Of a stretch of DNA of 43,534 nucleotides, positions 24,678 through 33,349 are shown piece after piece (position 1 is the stretch's first letter; every line of letters begins with the position of its first letter). The stretch comes from a virus. The notes below the pieces were generated by a model, which made no database searches, was not told the origin of the DNA, and saw only the letters and a list, made by a program, of their open reading frames with translations. The stretch covers positions 1 through 43,534 of the IMG/VR virus record IMGVR_UViG_3300002223_000003; one strand, 5' to 3'. The position numbers were made by a program, and so were the translations under genes.

Positions 24678-25766
24678 ATGCCAGTAACAGTTAGAGGGTC
24701 AGGGTGGGGTGGGGCAAACACAGATGTTTCGCAACTCCTTCGTTCTTACATTAATGGGAAAATTGATGTATTGGAACCTGACCTTAAATATGCCCAGTTG
24801 GGTATGAGACGAGATGTCCCTCAAGGATATGACCGTATCTTATTCCCTCAAACTAACCAGTTGCCTGTCAGAATCAACATTCGTGGTTCTACCCTTGGTG
24901 GAACTATGTATGATTCTGTATTAGGTGGTTCGGTTTGGGGAGCAGGAGCGTCTATTCAAGGCGGACAGGCATCAGATGCCAGAGGATACCCAGTATCTTC
25001 TACACAAGGTGTCGCAGGAATAGTGGAAGGAACAAACCCAACATCCATTACTTGGGGTGCAGCTGCTTATGTAGCAGGCCCAGCTCAGTATGGTATTCTA
25101 GTCCAGATTAGCGACCTGTTGGTTAGAAACTCAGCAATTGAAACGATTGATGATGCTTCTATGCAAGTTCGCAACGCATTGGCAAGGTTGGTAGATGGAG
25201 TTCTGCAAACTATCGCTAACGCTGGGACAAATGGAGTTATCTATGCAGGTGGAAAAACTGCTAGAGCCGATTTGGCCGCAGGTGATACTGCTGCCCAGTC
25301 AGACCTTATAAGAGGAGTAACCTACCTACGAGCTTCAAATGCCGCAGGTTTAAATCCTTTTGAAGGGTCTTACTATGTCGGAGTCATTCACCCTAATACA
25401 ATGGGGGATTTGATGAGCAACACAGCTTCCGGCTCTTGGGTAGATATGGCTAGATACTCGTCTGTGGAAGATATAAAGAAAGGAACTGTTGGAACATTCC
25501 GAGGGATTCGTTTCTTGGAATATCCTTATCAGAACTACTTTAACTCCACAGTTGATGTCTTACCGGTTACCCTTCTAGGGGAAAGGTCATTTGGTTGGGG
25601 ATATTTCCAGCAACCACAGGCTATTCTGACGACTACCGCAGATTCAAATAACCCACTTAATCTTTACAAGTCAATCGCTGGTAAAGTAACTTTGGGGGCT
25701 ACGAGATTTGAAGATGCAGTCGGATACATCAGAATAATCCGTTATGAAGCCGCATTTACAGGATAA
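24678..25766 (+). CDS. Major capsid protein, N4-gp56 family (362 aa)
   Basis: It has the HK97-like fold class called N4-gp56. Landmarks: GYDRILFPQTNQLPV near 51-65, a Gly/Ser-rich middle, VQISDLLVRNSAIETIDDAS (about 142-161), LARLVDGVLQTIANAGTNGVI, and in the C-terminal half YYVGVIHPNTMGDLMSN, VEDIKKGTVGTFRGIRFLE. This order matches the family. Length is normal. Preceded by the scaffold gene and a short hairpin; followed by two hairpins and an HNH gene. Confidence 0.9.
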   Translation: MPVTVRGSGWGGANTDVSQLLRSYINGKIDVLEPDLKYAQLGMRRDVPQGYDRILFPQTNQLPVRINIRGSTLGGTMYDSVLGGSVWGAGASIQGGQASDARGYPVSSTQGVAGIVEGTNPTSITWGAAAYVAGPAQYGILVQISDLLVRNSAIETIDDASMQVRNALARLVDGVLQTIANAGTNGVIYAGGKTARADLAAGDTAAQSDLIRGVTYLRASNAAGLNPFEGSYYVGVIHPNTMGDLMSNTASGSWVDMARYSSVEDIKKGTVGTFRGIRFLEYPYQNYFNSTVDVLPVTLLGERSFGWGYFQQPQAILTTTADSNNPLNLYKSIAGKVTLGATRFEDAVGYIRIIRYEAAFTG

Positions 25767-25776
25767 CGCTTTGTCT

Positions 25777-25801
25777 TTGCCCACCAATAAAAGGTGGGCA
25801 A
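25777..25801 (+). terminator. Strong hairpin after the capsid gene (terminator-like, no U-run)
   Basis: TTGCCCACC (25777-25785) pairs with GGTGGGCAA (25793-25801), 9 bp with a 7-base loop. The lack of a following U-tract makes it a weak terminator; RNA end protection or processing is also possible. Confidence 0.45.
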
Positions 25802-25803
25802 GA

Positions 25804-25822
25804 TACAGGGTATTAACCTGTA
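25804..25822 (+). promoter_or_regulatory. Hairpin upstream of the HNH start
   Basis: TACAGG (25804-25809) pairs with CCTGTA (25817-25822) over a 7-base loop. It lies 3 bases before the ATG of the HNH gene and could hide the start site, as known for some phage homing endonuclease genes. Confidence 0.4.
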
Positions 25823-25825
25823 ATT

Positions 25826-26185
25826 ATGAAAGAATCAAGATATAAAAGATTTTATAGAAAGCATAAAGAAAAGAGAAAAAAAGCTCAATTAGACTACACA
25901 AAGAAAACGAAAGGTGAAAGTCAAAAAGCCTATAATCTTAAATTTAAAAATGCCGTTTATGAAATTTTAGGTAAAAAATGTGTTAAATGTAGGTATAGTG
26001 ATATAAGGGCTTTACAAGTTGACCATATAAATGGTGGTGGAACTAAGGAACGAAAGACCATTAAAGGTAATTATTATAGTTATATCTTGAAAGAGATAGC
26101 AAATAATCCAAACAAGTATCAAATTTTATGTGCAAATTGCAACTGGGTTAAGAAATATGAAAACAAAGAAGATTATATAAAATAA
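25826..26185 (+). CDS. HNH endonuclease (119 aa)
   Basis: A basic N-terminal helix precedes a compact HNH domain: CVKC (51-54), the first His in LQVDHINGGG (68-77), and CANCN near the end. Short free-standing HNH enzymes are common phage mobile elements. It sits between the major capsid gene and the head-tail adaptor with 2 bases to the next ATG, and does not split either gene. Confidence 0.85.
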   Translation: MKESRYKRFYRKHKEKRKKAQLDYTKKTKGESQKAYNLKFKNAVYEILGKKCVKCRYSDIRALQVDHINGGGTKERKTIKGNYYSYILKEIANNPNKYQILCANCNWVKKYENKEDYIK

Positions 26186-26187
26186 TT

Positions 26188-26877
26188 ATGGCAACTTTAG
26201 AGAATGTAGGGTCATTCGCGAGAGCGCAAGCTCAAACCGACAGTAATGGATTAACTGATACTAATCTTATTATCTTCGCTAATGAAGGGTTATTGGACTT
26301 CCATAGGCAACTTATTAGTCATGGAGTGGATGCTTCCCAACTTCAAGAAGCATACCGAGACGGCACAATAAACATTGGAACTTATCTTTATCCAACAGAT
26401 ATGTTTTTCTTGAAAGCGATTGAACTAAATTATGAAGATACCGATGCTAATAATTACATTACAGCCACTCAATTAGATGTGTCTAACCTATCGGGAGGAA
26501 ACTCTTTTTCTTGGCTAAGGCTTAATCAAAATAAAAATACGCCAATGTTTGATGATAGAGGAGACTGGTATGAGATATTTCCTACCCCTGTCTCTGGCGA
26601 TAATGTAACCAGTTTAATTCGTATATTTTATTTCCTAAGACCAACTGAATATACCGCTACCTCAGACACGATTTCTTATCCAATGTCGTTAGATTACCGA
26701 GCTTTAGGTTGGCGTGTTGCCTCCTCTTACTATTACTCTTTAAATAAAATGGAGGAAGGAAAAATGTTTAACGATAAATACGAAGAAAGAGTCAATCAAC
26801 TTATTAAAACCCTTAGTCGGGGGATTCAGTCGCCTATGGTCGCGACAACAATACAAGATAACGGTTGGTCATATTAA
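26188..26877 (+). CDS. Head-tail adaptor protein (229 aa)
   Basis: Start FARAQAQTDSNGLTDTNLIIFANEGLLDFHRQLI is typical of the phage adaptor or gp6-like proteins, and PTDMFFLKAIELNYED follows the same family pattern. The C-terminus is helical with a Tyr-rich segment. It joins the portal to the tail. Its place after the capsid gene fits. Confidence 0.7.
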   Translation: MATLENVGSFARAQAQTDSNGLTDTNLIIFANEGLLDFHRQLISHGVDASQLQEAYRDGTINIGTYLYPTDMFFLKAIELNYEDTDANNYITATQLDVSNLSGGNSFSWLRLNQNKNTPMFDDRGDWYEIFPTPVSGDNVTSLIRIFYFLRPTEYTATSDTISYPMSLDYRALGWRVASSYYYSLNKMEEGKMFNDKYEERVNQLIKTLSRGIQSPMVATTIQDNGWSY

Positions 26878-26881
26878 ATTT

Positions 26882-27151
26882 ATGCCTTATGTTAATGTAG
26901 CAAAACCAACAGGAGCAAGTTACATAAAGGTAAATTCCTATGTGGATACTTATGATAATAGTGATGTCGCTTACGATAGTTCTTCTTTTTATGAGGGATA
27001 CAATCCAAGTGCTTACACAAATATCGCCAAACCTGTAGGTGGGTTAAGAATTTTCCCCGGTATGATAACTGGATTGATGATTCCTTTAACTTATTCAAGG
27101 TCGTATGATGCAAGTCCGTGGTTTAAAATACCAAAACCCTTAGTAACTTAA
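26882..27151 (+). CDS. Small virion protein (89 aa)
   Basis: It contains two copies of a VNVAKPTG / TNIAKPVG element (residues 4-11 and about 46-53), each followed by a Tyr/Ser-rich stretch, and a final KIPKP. This suggests an internal duplication. Such short Tyr-rich proteins occur between adaptor and tail genes. No enzymatic motif. Confidence 0.6.
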   Translation: MPYVNVAKPTGASYIKVNSYVDTYDNSDVAYDSSSFYEGYNPSAYTNIAKPVGGLRIFPGMITGLMIPLTYSRSYDASPWFKIPKPLVT

Positions 27152-27160
27152 AATATATTT

Positions 27161-28003
27161 ATGCCATATAATTTCATTGACGGCTATGGGAGTGTATTAA
27201 CAGCAGATTCCAGCGTTGTTGGAAGTGCTATACGCCCAATAGTTCATATTGGGTCTGTTCTTTCTGTTTTACCTGTTTTCTTTAGTGGTTCGCCTTCTAT
27301 TTCTGGACAAGTAGGGGCTTCTATAATCGGAGCGGTAAATGTAAATCCAAGTTCAGTTTATGTATTAAATCCTGTATCCGTGCTAGCCGTAAATCCAAAT
27401 CCCGCTTCGGTTCAAGTTTTAAATCCTGTGTCCGTATTAGCAGTTACCCAAGGCACTCCCGAATGGATTGTTAAAAGTTCAATCGCAGGAGGTATATTCC
27501 CAATATCAGGTTCAGTGGCGGCAGAAATCATTAATACCAACCTAAATATAAGTGGCTCGGTTGCTTCCTTTCATATGGGTAATGCTTCAGTCATTGCTAT
27601 TATTCAAGGCTCGGTCGCGACTGTGGGGACGGCAGCTGCTAATCAGTCAGTTTCGGGACAAGTGGGGGCATCAATCATCGGCACTGTGCCAGTAATTCAA
27701 TCGGGAACAGTCATATCTTCTGTTTCAGGAGCGATTGCACCCACAGGAACAGTTACTTCAGTTGCTACTCAAGCCTCAACCTTAAATCTTTTAGCATCAA
27801 ATTCAGGTCGTAGAGGAGCGACAATAATGAATACAGCTGGAACTTCAGTTTTAGTTAAATTAGGTCTGATGGCAGGAGTAACTGACCATACAGTTGTTAT
27901 GCAAGACACCGATTACTATGAAGTTCCCTTTAATTATTCGGGAGTTATCCAACATTTTTCTTCCTCGGTCGCAGGATTTATTAGAATAACTGAAATCACT
28001 TAG
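27161..28003 (+). CDS. Predicted virion protein with internal repeats (280 aa)
   Basis: Gly/Ser/Val-rich with tandem beta repeats: NPSSVYVLNPVSVLAV (62-77) and ASVQVLNPVSVLAV, plus two copies of SGQVGASIIG (48-57 and in the third quarter). This is a filamentous or decoration-like design. The C-terminal 70 residues are a separate, more conventional domain (RRGATIMNTAGTSVLVKLG). Likely part of a tail or head surface. Confidence 0.65.
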   Translation: MPYNFIDGYGSVLTADSSVVGSAIRPIVHIGSVLSVLPVFFSGSPSISGQVGASIIGAVNVNPSSVYVLNPVSVLAVNPNPASVQVLNPVSVLAVTQGTPEWIVKSSIAGGIFPISGSVAAEIINTNLNISGSVASFHMGNASVIAIIQGSVATVGTAAANQSVSGQVGASIIGTVPVIQSGTVISSVSGAIAPTGTVTSVATQASTLNLLASNSGRRGATIMNTAGTSVLVKLGLMAGVTDHTVVMQDTDYYEVPFNYSGVIQHFSSSVAGFIRITEIT

Positions 28004-28549
28004 ATGCCCTTACAAGGAGTAAATAAAACATTATCTAATCTCGCCAATAAAGGAACGGCTACCCACGTCCTTACCTCAAATGGTGCAGGTGCAGCTCCGA
28101 CTTTTCAGGCGGCGGGAGGGGGTCTTGGTTATAGTTTAGGAACTATGTGGACGAGCGAAGGAAATCCTGCTGATGGTCTGACTTATTTTATGGCAAGAGC
28201 AGGAGCTATTACAGTTTCTGAAGCGTCTGGAATTGGTGATGCTGCAGCTCAAAGACAATTATTTATAGTTCCAAAAGCAGGGAATCTGAAAGCAGTTGTC
28301 GGTTCGGTTGAAGTTGATGGAACAGCAGGTAGCGGAGAATCAGTGGCTATTTACATTAGAATAAATAATACAACCGATGTTGCGATAACAACAACAGCTA
28401 CTTTTGGAGGAGGAACTAATACATTCAGCAAAACAGATTTATCTACGGCTGTGGTAGCTGGAGATGTATTAGAAATTAAGATTGTCTGTCCTACTTGGGT
28501 AACAAATCCGACAACAGTATCCTTAAATGCAAGTATTTATATAGAATAA
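28004..28549 (+). CDS. Predicted tail or fibre protein (181 aa)
   Basis: It begins immediately after the previous stop with LQGVNKTLSNLANKGTATHVL then TSNGAGAAPTF, a motif often seen in tail-fibre tips and collagen-like virion proteins. Beta-rich sequence follows (VAIYIRINNTTDVAITTTA). Receptor binding or attachment of a fibre are possible. Confidence 0.6.
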   Translation: MPLQGVNKTLSNLANKGTATHVLTSNGAGAAPTFQAAGGGLGYSLGTMWTSEGNPADGLTYFMARAGAITVSEASGIGDAAAQRQLFIVPKAGNLKAVVGSVEVDGTAGSGESVAIYIRINNTTDVAITTTATFGGGTNTFSKTDLSTAVVAGDVLEIKIVCPTWVTNPTTVSLNASIYIE

Positions 28550-28597
28550 CCCCCCTTAACAAACATACAATGAGAAATAAATTAGAAGATAAATAAA

Positions 28598-29458
28598 ATG
28601 CCATACCCCAGCACATTAAGCGTATATAGCGACCCCCTAGCAAGTGAAAGATTAAACTCGCCTTCTCATTCCAGTATTGAGTCAGCCCAAAACACAGGGC
28701 TGAAGGAAATACAGGCTTTTGTCGGTTCTCTATCTTCATTAGCAGGAACTTTAATATATGATATTCGGGCAACTGATTCGGATGGCGGAGGACATGTGCA
28801 AGGTGTAAATAAAGGGGGGACAAACCAAACTGGTTACACTAAAGGGGATATTCTCGTAGCCACTAGTAGTTCAGTCTTGGCTAGATTAGGCGTGGGAGCG
28901 AATAACCTAGTGCCTATCGCTGACACTAGCCAAAGTTCTGGTATTAGGTGGGGCAGTCCCAATAGACTTGGCACTGTTGCTTCGGTGGTTACAGTAATCG
29001 GAAATACTAATGAAACTTCCATCCTTTCAGTAACAATTCCAGCTTCCATCCTTTCAACTAATAACGCTGTGCGGGCCACAGCTTATATTTCAGCATACAC
29101 AGTAGGCGGACCTTCAGATACTCTTTTAATCAGGGCAAATTATGGCAATAACTCTATTGGTTCTGTCTTATTAGCCCCTGTGGCCGCTTCAACACCTTCA
29201 GTCGGAGGAAAAATTGAACTGACAGTGTTAGCTAATGCCGCCAGTGATGTCCAACGAAGTGAATTATTGGTAGATTTAAGAAGAGATATGTTAAGTATAA
29301 ATAGCACTTCAATAATAGGAGTAAATGCTTTTAGGAGCACAATATCCTCTATAAACAGCATGGCGAACCAAACTTTAGGATTGACAGCTCAATGGGGAGC
29401 TTCTATCGCTGGGTCAAGATTTGATGTGGATGGATATATAGTAGAAAAAATAATATGA
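28598..29458 (+). CDS. Predicted tail-fibre-like protein (286 aa)
   Basis: Contains HVQGVNKGGTNQTGYTKGDI followed by LVATSSSVLARLGVG (70-105), a tail-fibre connector element (GGTNQTGYTKGDIL). The C-terminal half is beta-strand rich and Ser/Asn rich. Upstream 48 bases hold no gene but TTAACCCCCC-like sequence. It overlaps the next gene by 4 bases. Confidence 0.65.
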   Translation: MPYPSTLSVYSDPLASERLNSPSHSSIESAQNTGLKEIQAFVGSLSSLAGTLIYDIRATDSDGGGHVQGVNKGGTNQTGYTKGDILVATSSSVLARLGVGANNLVPIADTSQSSGIRWGSPNRLGTVASVVTVIGNTNETSILSVTIPASILSTNNAVRATAYISAYTVGGPSDTLLIRANYGNNSIGSVLLAPVAASTPSVGGKIELTVLANAASDVQRSELLVDLRRDMLSINSTSIIGVNAFRSTISSINSMANQTLGLTAQWGASIAGSRFDVDGYIVEKII

Positions 29459-31062
29459 ACATTCAGACAAAAGTAATAGATAATTTTAGAGGAAGTATGA
29501 CTCAATATTTAGATGGAGATTTGAACTCTGGTTTTTCCTATGTGCAAAATAGTGCAGGGGCGAACCCATTTAAATCACCCGGAAATTTAACTTGGAGTAG
29601 TGCTCCCTCACGGATAGACCCTGATGAAACCGTTATAACCGATTTAATAATGGCAGGCAAAGAACGGGTAGAATCAGGCATACTTTATGTTTACGCTATT
29701 GGACATCTAGGCAGACTCTATAAAATACAAGTAAACGACCCCGCGACTAATAATCCTAACTACGATAATCCTGTTCTCTTAACTACTCTTACAATAGGTT
29801 CTCCGACTTTTACCAGAGGCGGGTTTATGGATTTCTTCGGTTCAACTGAACGAATTTATATCGGACATGATATGGGCGTAACTAGAATAAATTTTGATGG
29901 CACAAGCGAAACCGTGGTTGGTGTGGCTGGTTCTTGGATACAAACAGTGCCTAGACCTCTAAAACAATTTATCGGCAGACTTTATGCGGGCAATGGAAAC
30001 AATATCGCCGAGATAGACTCAACTGCTACTGTAACAGATTACACTAAACTTGACCCCAGTTTTCCCGATAATACACAAGTTAGGGATATGGATGTTTCTC
30101 CCGATGGAACTTATTTGCAAATAGTGGTGAGTCGTCTAGCTTTAGAAGATATAACTTCCGCTAATCAAGATACATCATTTTTTGCAAATTCCGAAAGTTA
30201 TATATTTAAATGGAATGGAACAGACACAGGCTATACTTCTTATGATACTTTCCCTTCATTTTCTCTAACCGCTAATACAATGTTTCAAAATTATCAATAT
30301 ACATTTGGTTATGACCAATTTGGAGCTGCCGTTTACTCGCCTTTAGATAAAAAACTGAGTATGCAGGAAAGTTTGTCCCCCCTTCCGGGTGCGGTATCAT
30401 CAACAGGAAATCTGGTAACTTGGATGTTTCCGCTTTGGTGGGAAGGATTTATGGAAACCGATTATTGTGTATTAGGTTCCAATGATTTTGAAATTGGACC
30501 AGGTTATTGGGATTTATTTTTCCAATTGGCCACTGAACCCGAAATTGACGTTATTCAAACACCACTTAGTCTGGCAGTTTCAAATCTCGGAGTGGGTTCT
30601 TCTTCAAATGGATATACAAATAATATTGTCAGCACATCAAAAACATATTTTTCAACTCTTGAAATTTCTGCGACGACTACAAAATACAAATTTTATAAAT
30701 GGATTTTTAGTCCTTCCCCTAATATGCCCCAAACTGTTTCTTCTTTAATAAACGCAATTTATCAAACGCAGACTCAATTATTTTCAAAGAAAATTCAGGT
30801 AAAAGAAATTAGGGTCTATGGCGAACCTTGGATAACCGATAACTCTTTTAGAATAGATTTAATCGGTTCAAATGGAGCAGTAATGACTAATGGAAGCCAA
30901 ACATTTATCGCTGGAACGAATTTGACAATCGGAAATGACTTTGCTTGGTATAATCCAGGAATAGCTCCCACTTATGCTTTGGGATTATGGATTGAAAACT
31001 TGGGAACTGCCAACTTTACAATTAACAAGATAGAAATTGATTATGTGGCAGGAGGAAAATGA
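29455..31062 (+). CDS. Large virion protein, possible beta-propeller (535 aa)
   Basis: Repeated strands containing LYVYAIGHLGRLYKIQV, RIYIGHDMGVTRINFDG and MDVSPDGTYLQIVV resemble WD40/propeller blades. The C-terminal third is a separate beta-rich domain (IDLIGSNGAVMTNGSQ). Likely a tail or head-tail stabilisation protein. No enzyme motif is seen. Confidence 0.6.
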   Translation: MNIQTKVIDNFRGSMTQYLDGDLNSGFSYVQNSAGANPFKSPGNLTWSSAPSRIDPDETVITDLIMAGKERVESGILYVYAIGHLGRLYKIQVNDPATNNPNYDNPVLLTTLTIGSPTFTRGGFMDFFGSTERIYIGHDMGVTRINFDGTSETVVGVAGSWIQTVPRPLKQFIGRLYAGNGNNIAEIDSTATVTDYTKLDPSFPDNTQVRDMDVSPDGTYLQIVVSRLALEDITSANQDTSFFANSESYIFKWNGTDTGYTSYDTFPSFSLTANTMFQNYQYTFGYDQFGAAVYSPLDKKLSMQESLSPLPGAVSSTGNLVTWMFPLWWEGFMETDYCVLGSNDFEIGPGYWDLFFQLATEPEIDVIQTPLSLAVSNLGVGSSSNGYTNNIVSTSKTYFSTLEISATTTKYKFYKWIFSPSPNMPQTVSSLINAIYQTQTQLFSKKIQVKEIRVYGEPWITDNSFRIDLIGSNGAVMTNGSQTFIAGTNLTIGNDFAWYNPGIAPTYALGLWIENLGTANFTINKIEIDYVAGGK

Positions 31063-31352
31063 TTATGGAACCACAAGACGAAAAATTTAATAAAGCGGTA
31101 GACGAAAGAATTAAAAAGTTGGTGCCTGAAATACTAAGAGGTTCAGCTTTTACTATGCGAAAAATAACCGACACCCCAAAAGATGATTTGCAGGTAGTTC
31201 CCAGAAAATATGTAAATATGTATGGCTCAATCGCAGGCAGACCGCAAGTTTCCGTGATTGGACAACAATATTTTGCGACTGATTTAGGATACCCAATTTT
31301 TAGAAATAGTAATAATGCGTGGGTTTCTGCCACTAGCAGTGTGGTAGCATAA
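31059..31352 (+). CDS. Small virion protein (97 aa)
   Basis: It starts in an ATGA overlap with the gene before; a second ATG two codons later is also possible. It has a charged N-terminal helix, then VPRKYVNMYGSIAGRPQ and YFATDLGYPIFRNSNNAWVSATS, typical of small phage tail components. Function not defined. Confidence 0.6.
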   Translation: MIMEPQDEKFNKAVDERIKKLVPEILRGSAFTMRKITDTPKDDLQVVPRKYVNMYGSIAGRPQVSVIGQQYFATDLGYPIFRNSNNAWVSATSSVVA

Positions 31353-31356
31353 TTAT

Positions 31357-33348
31357 ATGACAACACCAACTTACAAAACTTCATACAACACAGCTACCAG
31401 AAATGATGGAAGCACTTATCAAGTAAAATCAGTCAGTAGCCCTGAATTAGATTCAATGAATGATTTTGACGATATTTTGCGCGCAGGTGGCACTAATTTG
31501 GATTATCTACAATCCAGGGGATTTGGTCAGTTATTAGTTGCCAGAGGTGGTTCACTCGCTCCTGTGTCAAAAGGAGAGGATTTTGGACAAGCGGCAGGCA
31601 CAGGACTTTCTACTCCGGCCGAAGTTGAAGCAAGCCAAAAAACTCAAGATGCTTCGCAAGCTAAAATAAATTATGACATAGCGACTCAAGGTAGTCCTTA
31701 TGCTTCTTCGGAAGATGATACTAAAAGATTTCAGACTGCTTTAACTAATTTACGAGCAACTGGGCAAGAACCGCCTACTACTCAAGGTCCTGCAAGTTCG
31801 GCTATTCAAAATGTATTGCCTCCATCTCCTCAAAGTGCCAATACTTCTTTAATAAACACCACTCTCCAAGCCGATACTGGACTGCAAACCTTACTTCAAA
31901 ACGTTCAACAATATATGAGTCCGCAAAATCAGCAACAGACTCTTACCCAAGAATATACAAAACTGTTAGAAACTAGTGGCATACAAGGCATCAACACTCA
32001 ACTCTTAAATGCTAAGAAAGTAATTGAAGGCACGACTGATGACATACGAAATGAAATCACCAAAGCGGGCGGATTCGCGACAGAATCACAAGTTCAGGCT
32101 CTTTCTATCGCCCGAAACAAAAGTCTGGTGCAAAACTACAACAATCTCTTAAACCAAAAAGCCCAAATCCAAGACCAAGTAAATATGATGATAGGGCTTT
32201 CTGAGAAAGATAGAACTGCCGCTTCTGCTCAACTGGATAAACAAATGAATATGAGTGTTAAGTTATTTGAAATTGGGCAAACAATGAATAAAAATGCCCA
32301 AGAGACTTATAACAATTTAGTAGAAAATCTAGGATATAACGGACTTTACCAAGCTACCGGCGGAGACCCCTATTATACAAGTCTAGTGGAAGAAAGTTTA
32401 GGACTGGCGCCAGGTGGTCTGCAACAACTAGCCCAACAGCAAGATTATGAACAGCAAGTGGCACAGCAACGAGAGGAAATTAAAGCCAACCTGGAAAATC
32501 AAGTAAAAATGGCTGAACTTTCGCTCGCCCAAGCCGCTACTAAAAAATCATTGGCTGAGACAGGGGGCATTGCTCAAAAACAATATTTAGACGCTCAAGA
32601 ATCTCTAGCCGCTATTCAGAAAGCAGAACTAGACATAAAGAAGTTAGAGCAAGAAATTGCCAATGCTCCTACAAAACTAGCACAAGATAAATTAAAAGCA
32701 GACTTGGAGAATAAGAAGTTGGAAGCTGATATTGCATATACCAAAGCTAAAACTGCTGGTGAACAACCAACCGGTATATCTTCTACCACTCAAGCAATAA
32801 TAGATAATCCTAGTTTATTTGATGATTTAACCCCGACAGAAAAAGGAAAAGTTATAACTCAACTACAAACTAATAAATATGATACTTCTAATCTTGGAGT
32901 GAAAGGATTATCAGATACTGCTATCCAAAATGTCGCTCAAACTCAAAAGGCACTAGATGATTTAGCATATCTAAAAACTAAAATACAAGGAAATGAAAGT
33001 AAACTAGGCCCAATAAAAGGACTAGCCGCTTTGAATCCGTGGTCAGAGGCTAGGAAACTTCAAGCTGATGTAGATAGAGTTCGCCAGACAGTAGGTAAAG
33101 CCCTTGAAGGCGGTGTGCTTAGAAAAGAAGATGAGGAGAAGTATAAGAAAATATTGGCTACCTTGACTGATACACCAACCACAGCTCTCTATAAAGTAGA
33201 TGCTTTAATTGGTAGTATTACTAGAGATATTGAAACTTACAAATCTCTTCAACAGAGTGCAGGTAGAAGTATGAATATTGGTGCAAGTTTGCAAAAAACT
33301 GGAAGTGCCACAAACACTCAAGATTTAAGAACTAAATATAATTATTAA
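31357..33348 (+). CDS. Large Gln/Ala-rich virion protein with coiled coils (663 aa)
   Basis: Long helical coiled-coil section (about residues 340-470) with heptad Leu/Ala/Lys/Glu, preceded by a Gln/Ser/Thr-rich region and followed by an alpha/beta C-terminus (LDDLAYLKTKIQGNESKLG). Size and design resemble an internal core or ejection protein of podoviruses; it lies after the tail genes. No motif confirms it. Confidence 0.6.
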   Translation: MTTPTYKTSYNTATRNDGSTYQVKSVSSPELDSMNDFDDILRAGGTNLDYLQSRGFGQLLVARGGSLAPVSKGEDFGQAAGTGLSTPAEVEASQKTQDASQAKINYDIATQGSPYASSEDDTKRFQTALTNLRATGQEPPTTQGPASSAIQNVLPPSPQSANTSLINTTLQADTGLQTLLQNVQQYMSPQNQQQTLTQEYTKLLETSGIQGINTQLLNAKKVIEGTTDDIRNEITKAGGFATESQVQALSIARNKSLVQNYNNLLNQKAQIQDQVNMMIGLSEKDRTAASAQLDKQMNMSVKLFEIGQTMNKNAQETYNNLVENLGYNGLYQATGGDPYYTSLVEESLGLAPGGLQQLAQQQDYEQQVAQQREEIKANLENQVKMAELSLAQAATKKSLAETGGIAQKQYLDAQESLAAIQKAELDIKKLEQEIANAPTKLAQDKLKADLENKKLEADIAYTKAKTAGEQPTGISSTTQAIIDNPSLFDDLTPTEKGKVITQLQTNKYDTSNLGVKGLSDTAIQNVAQTQKALDDLAYLKTKIQGNESKLGPIKGLAALNPWSEARKLQADVDRVRQTVGKALEGGVLRKEDEEKYKKILATLTDTPTTALYKVDALIGSITRDIETYKSLQQSAGRSMNIGASLQKTGSATNTQDLRTKYNY

Positions 33349-33349
33349 A

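Noticed and set aside
27161-28003. Diversity-generating retroelement
   Set aside because: No reverse transcriptase and no template repeat pair were seen; variation in repeats is explained by duplication.
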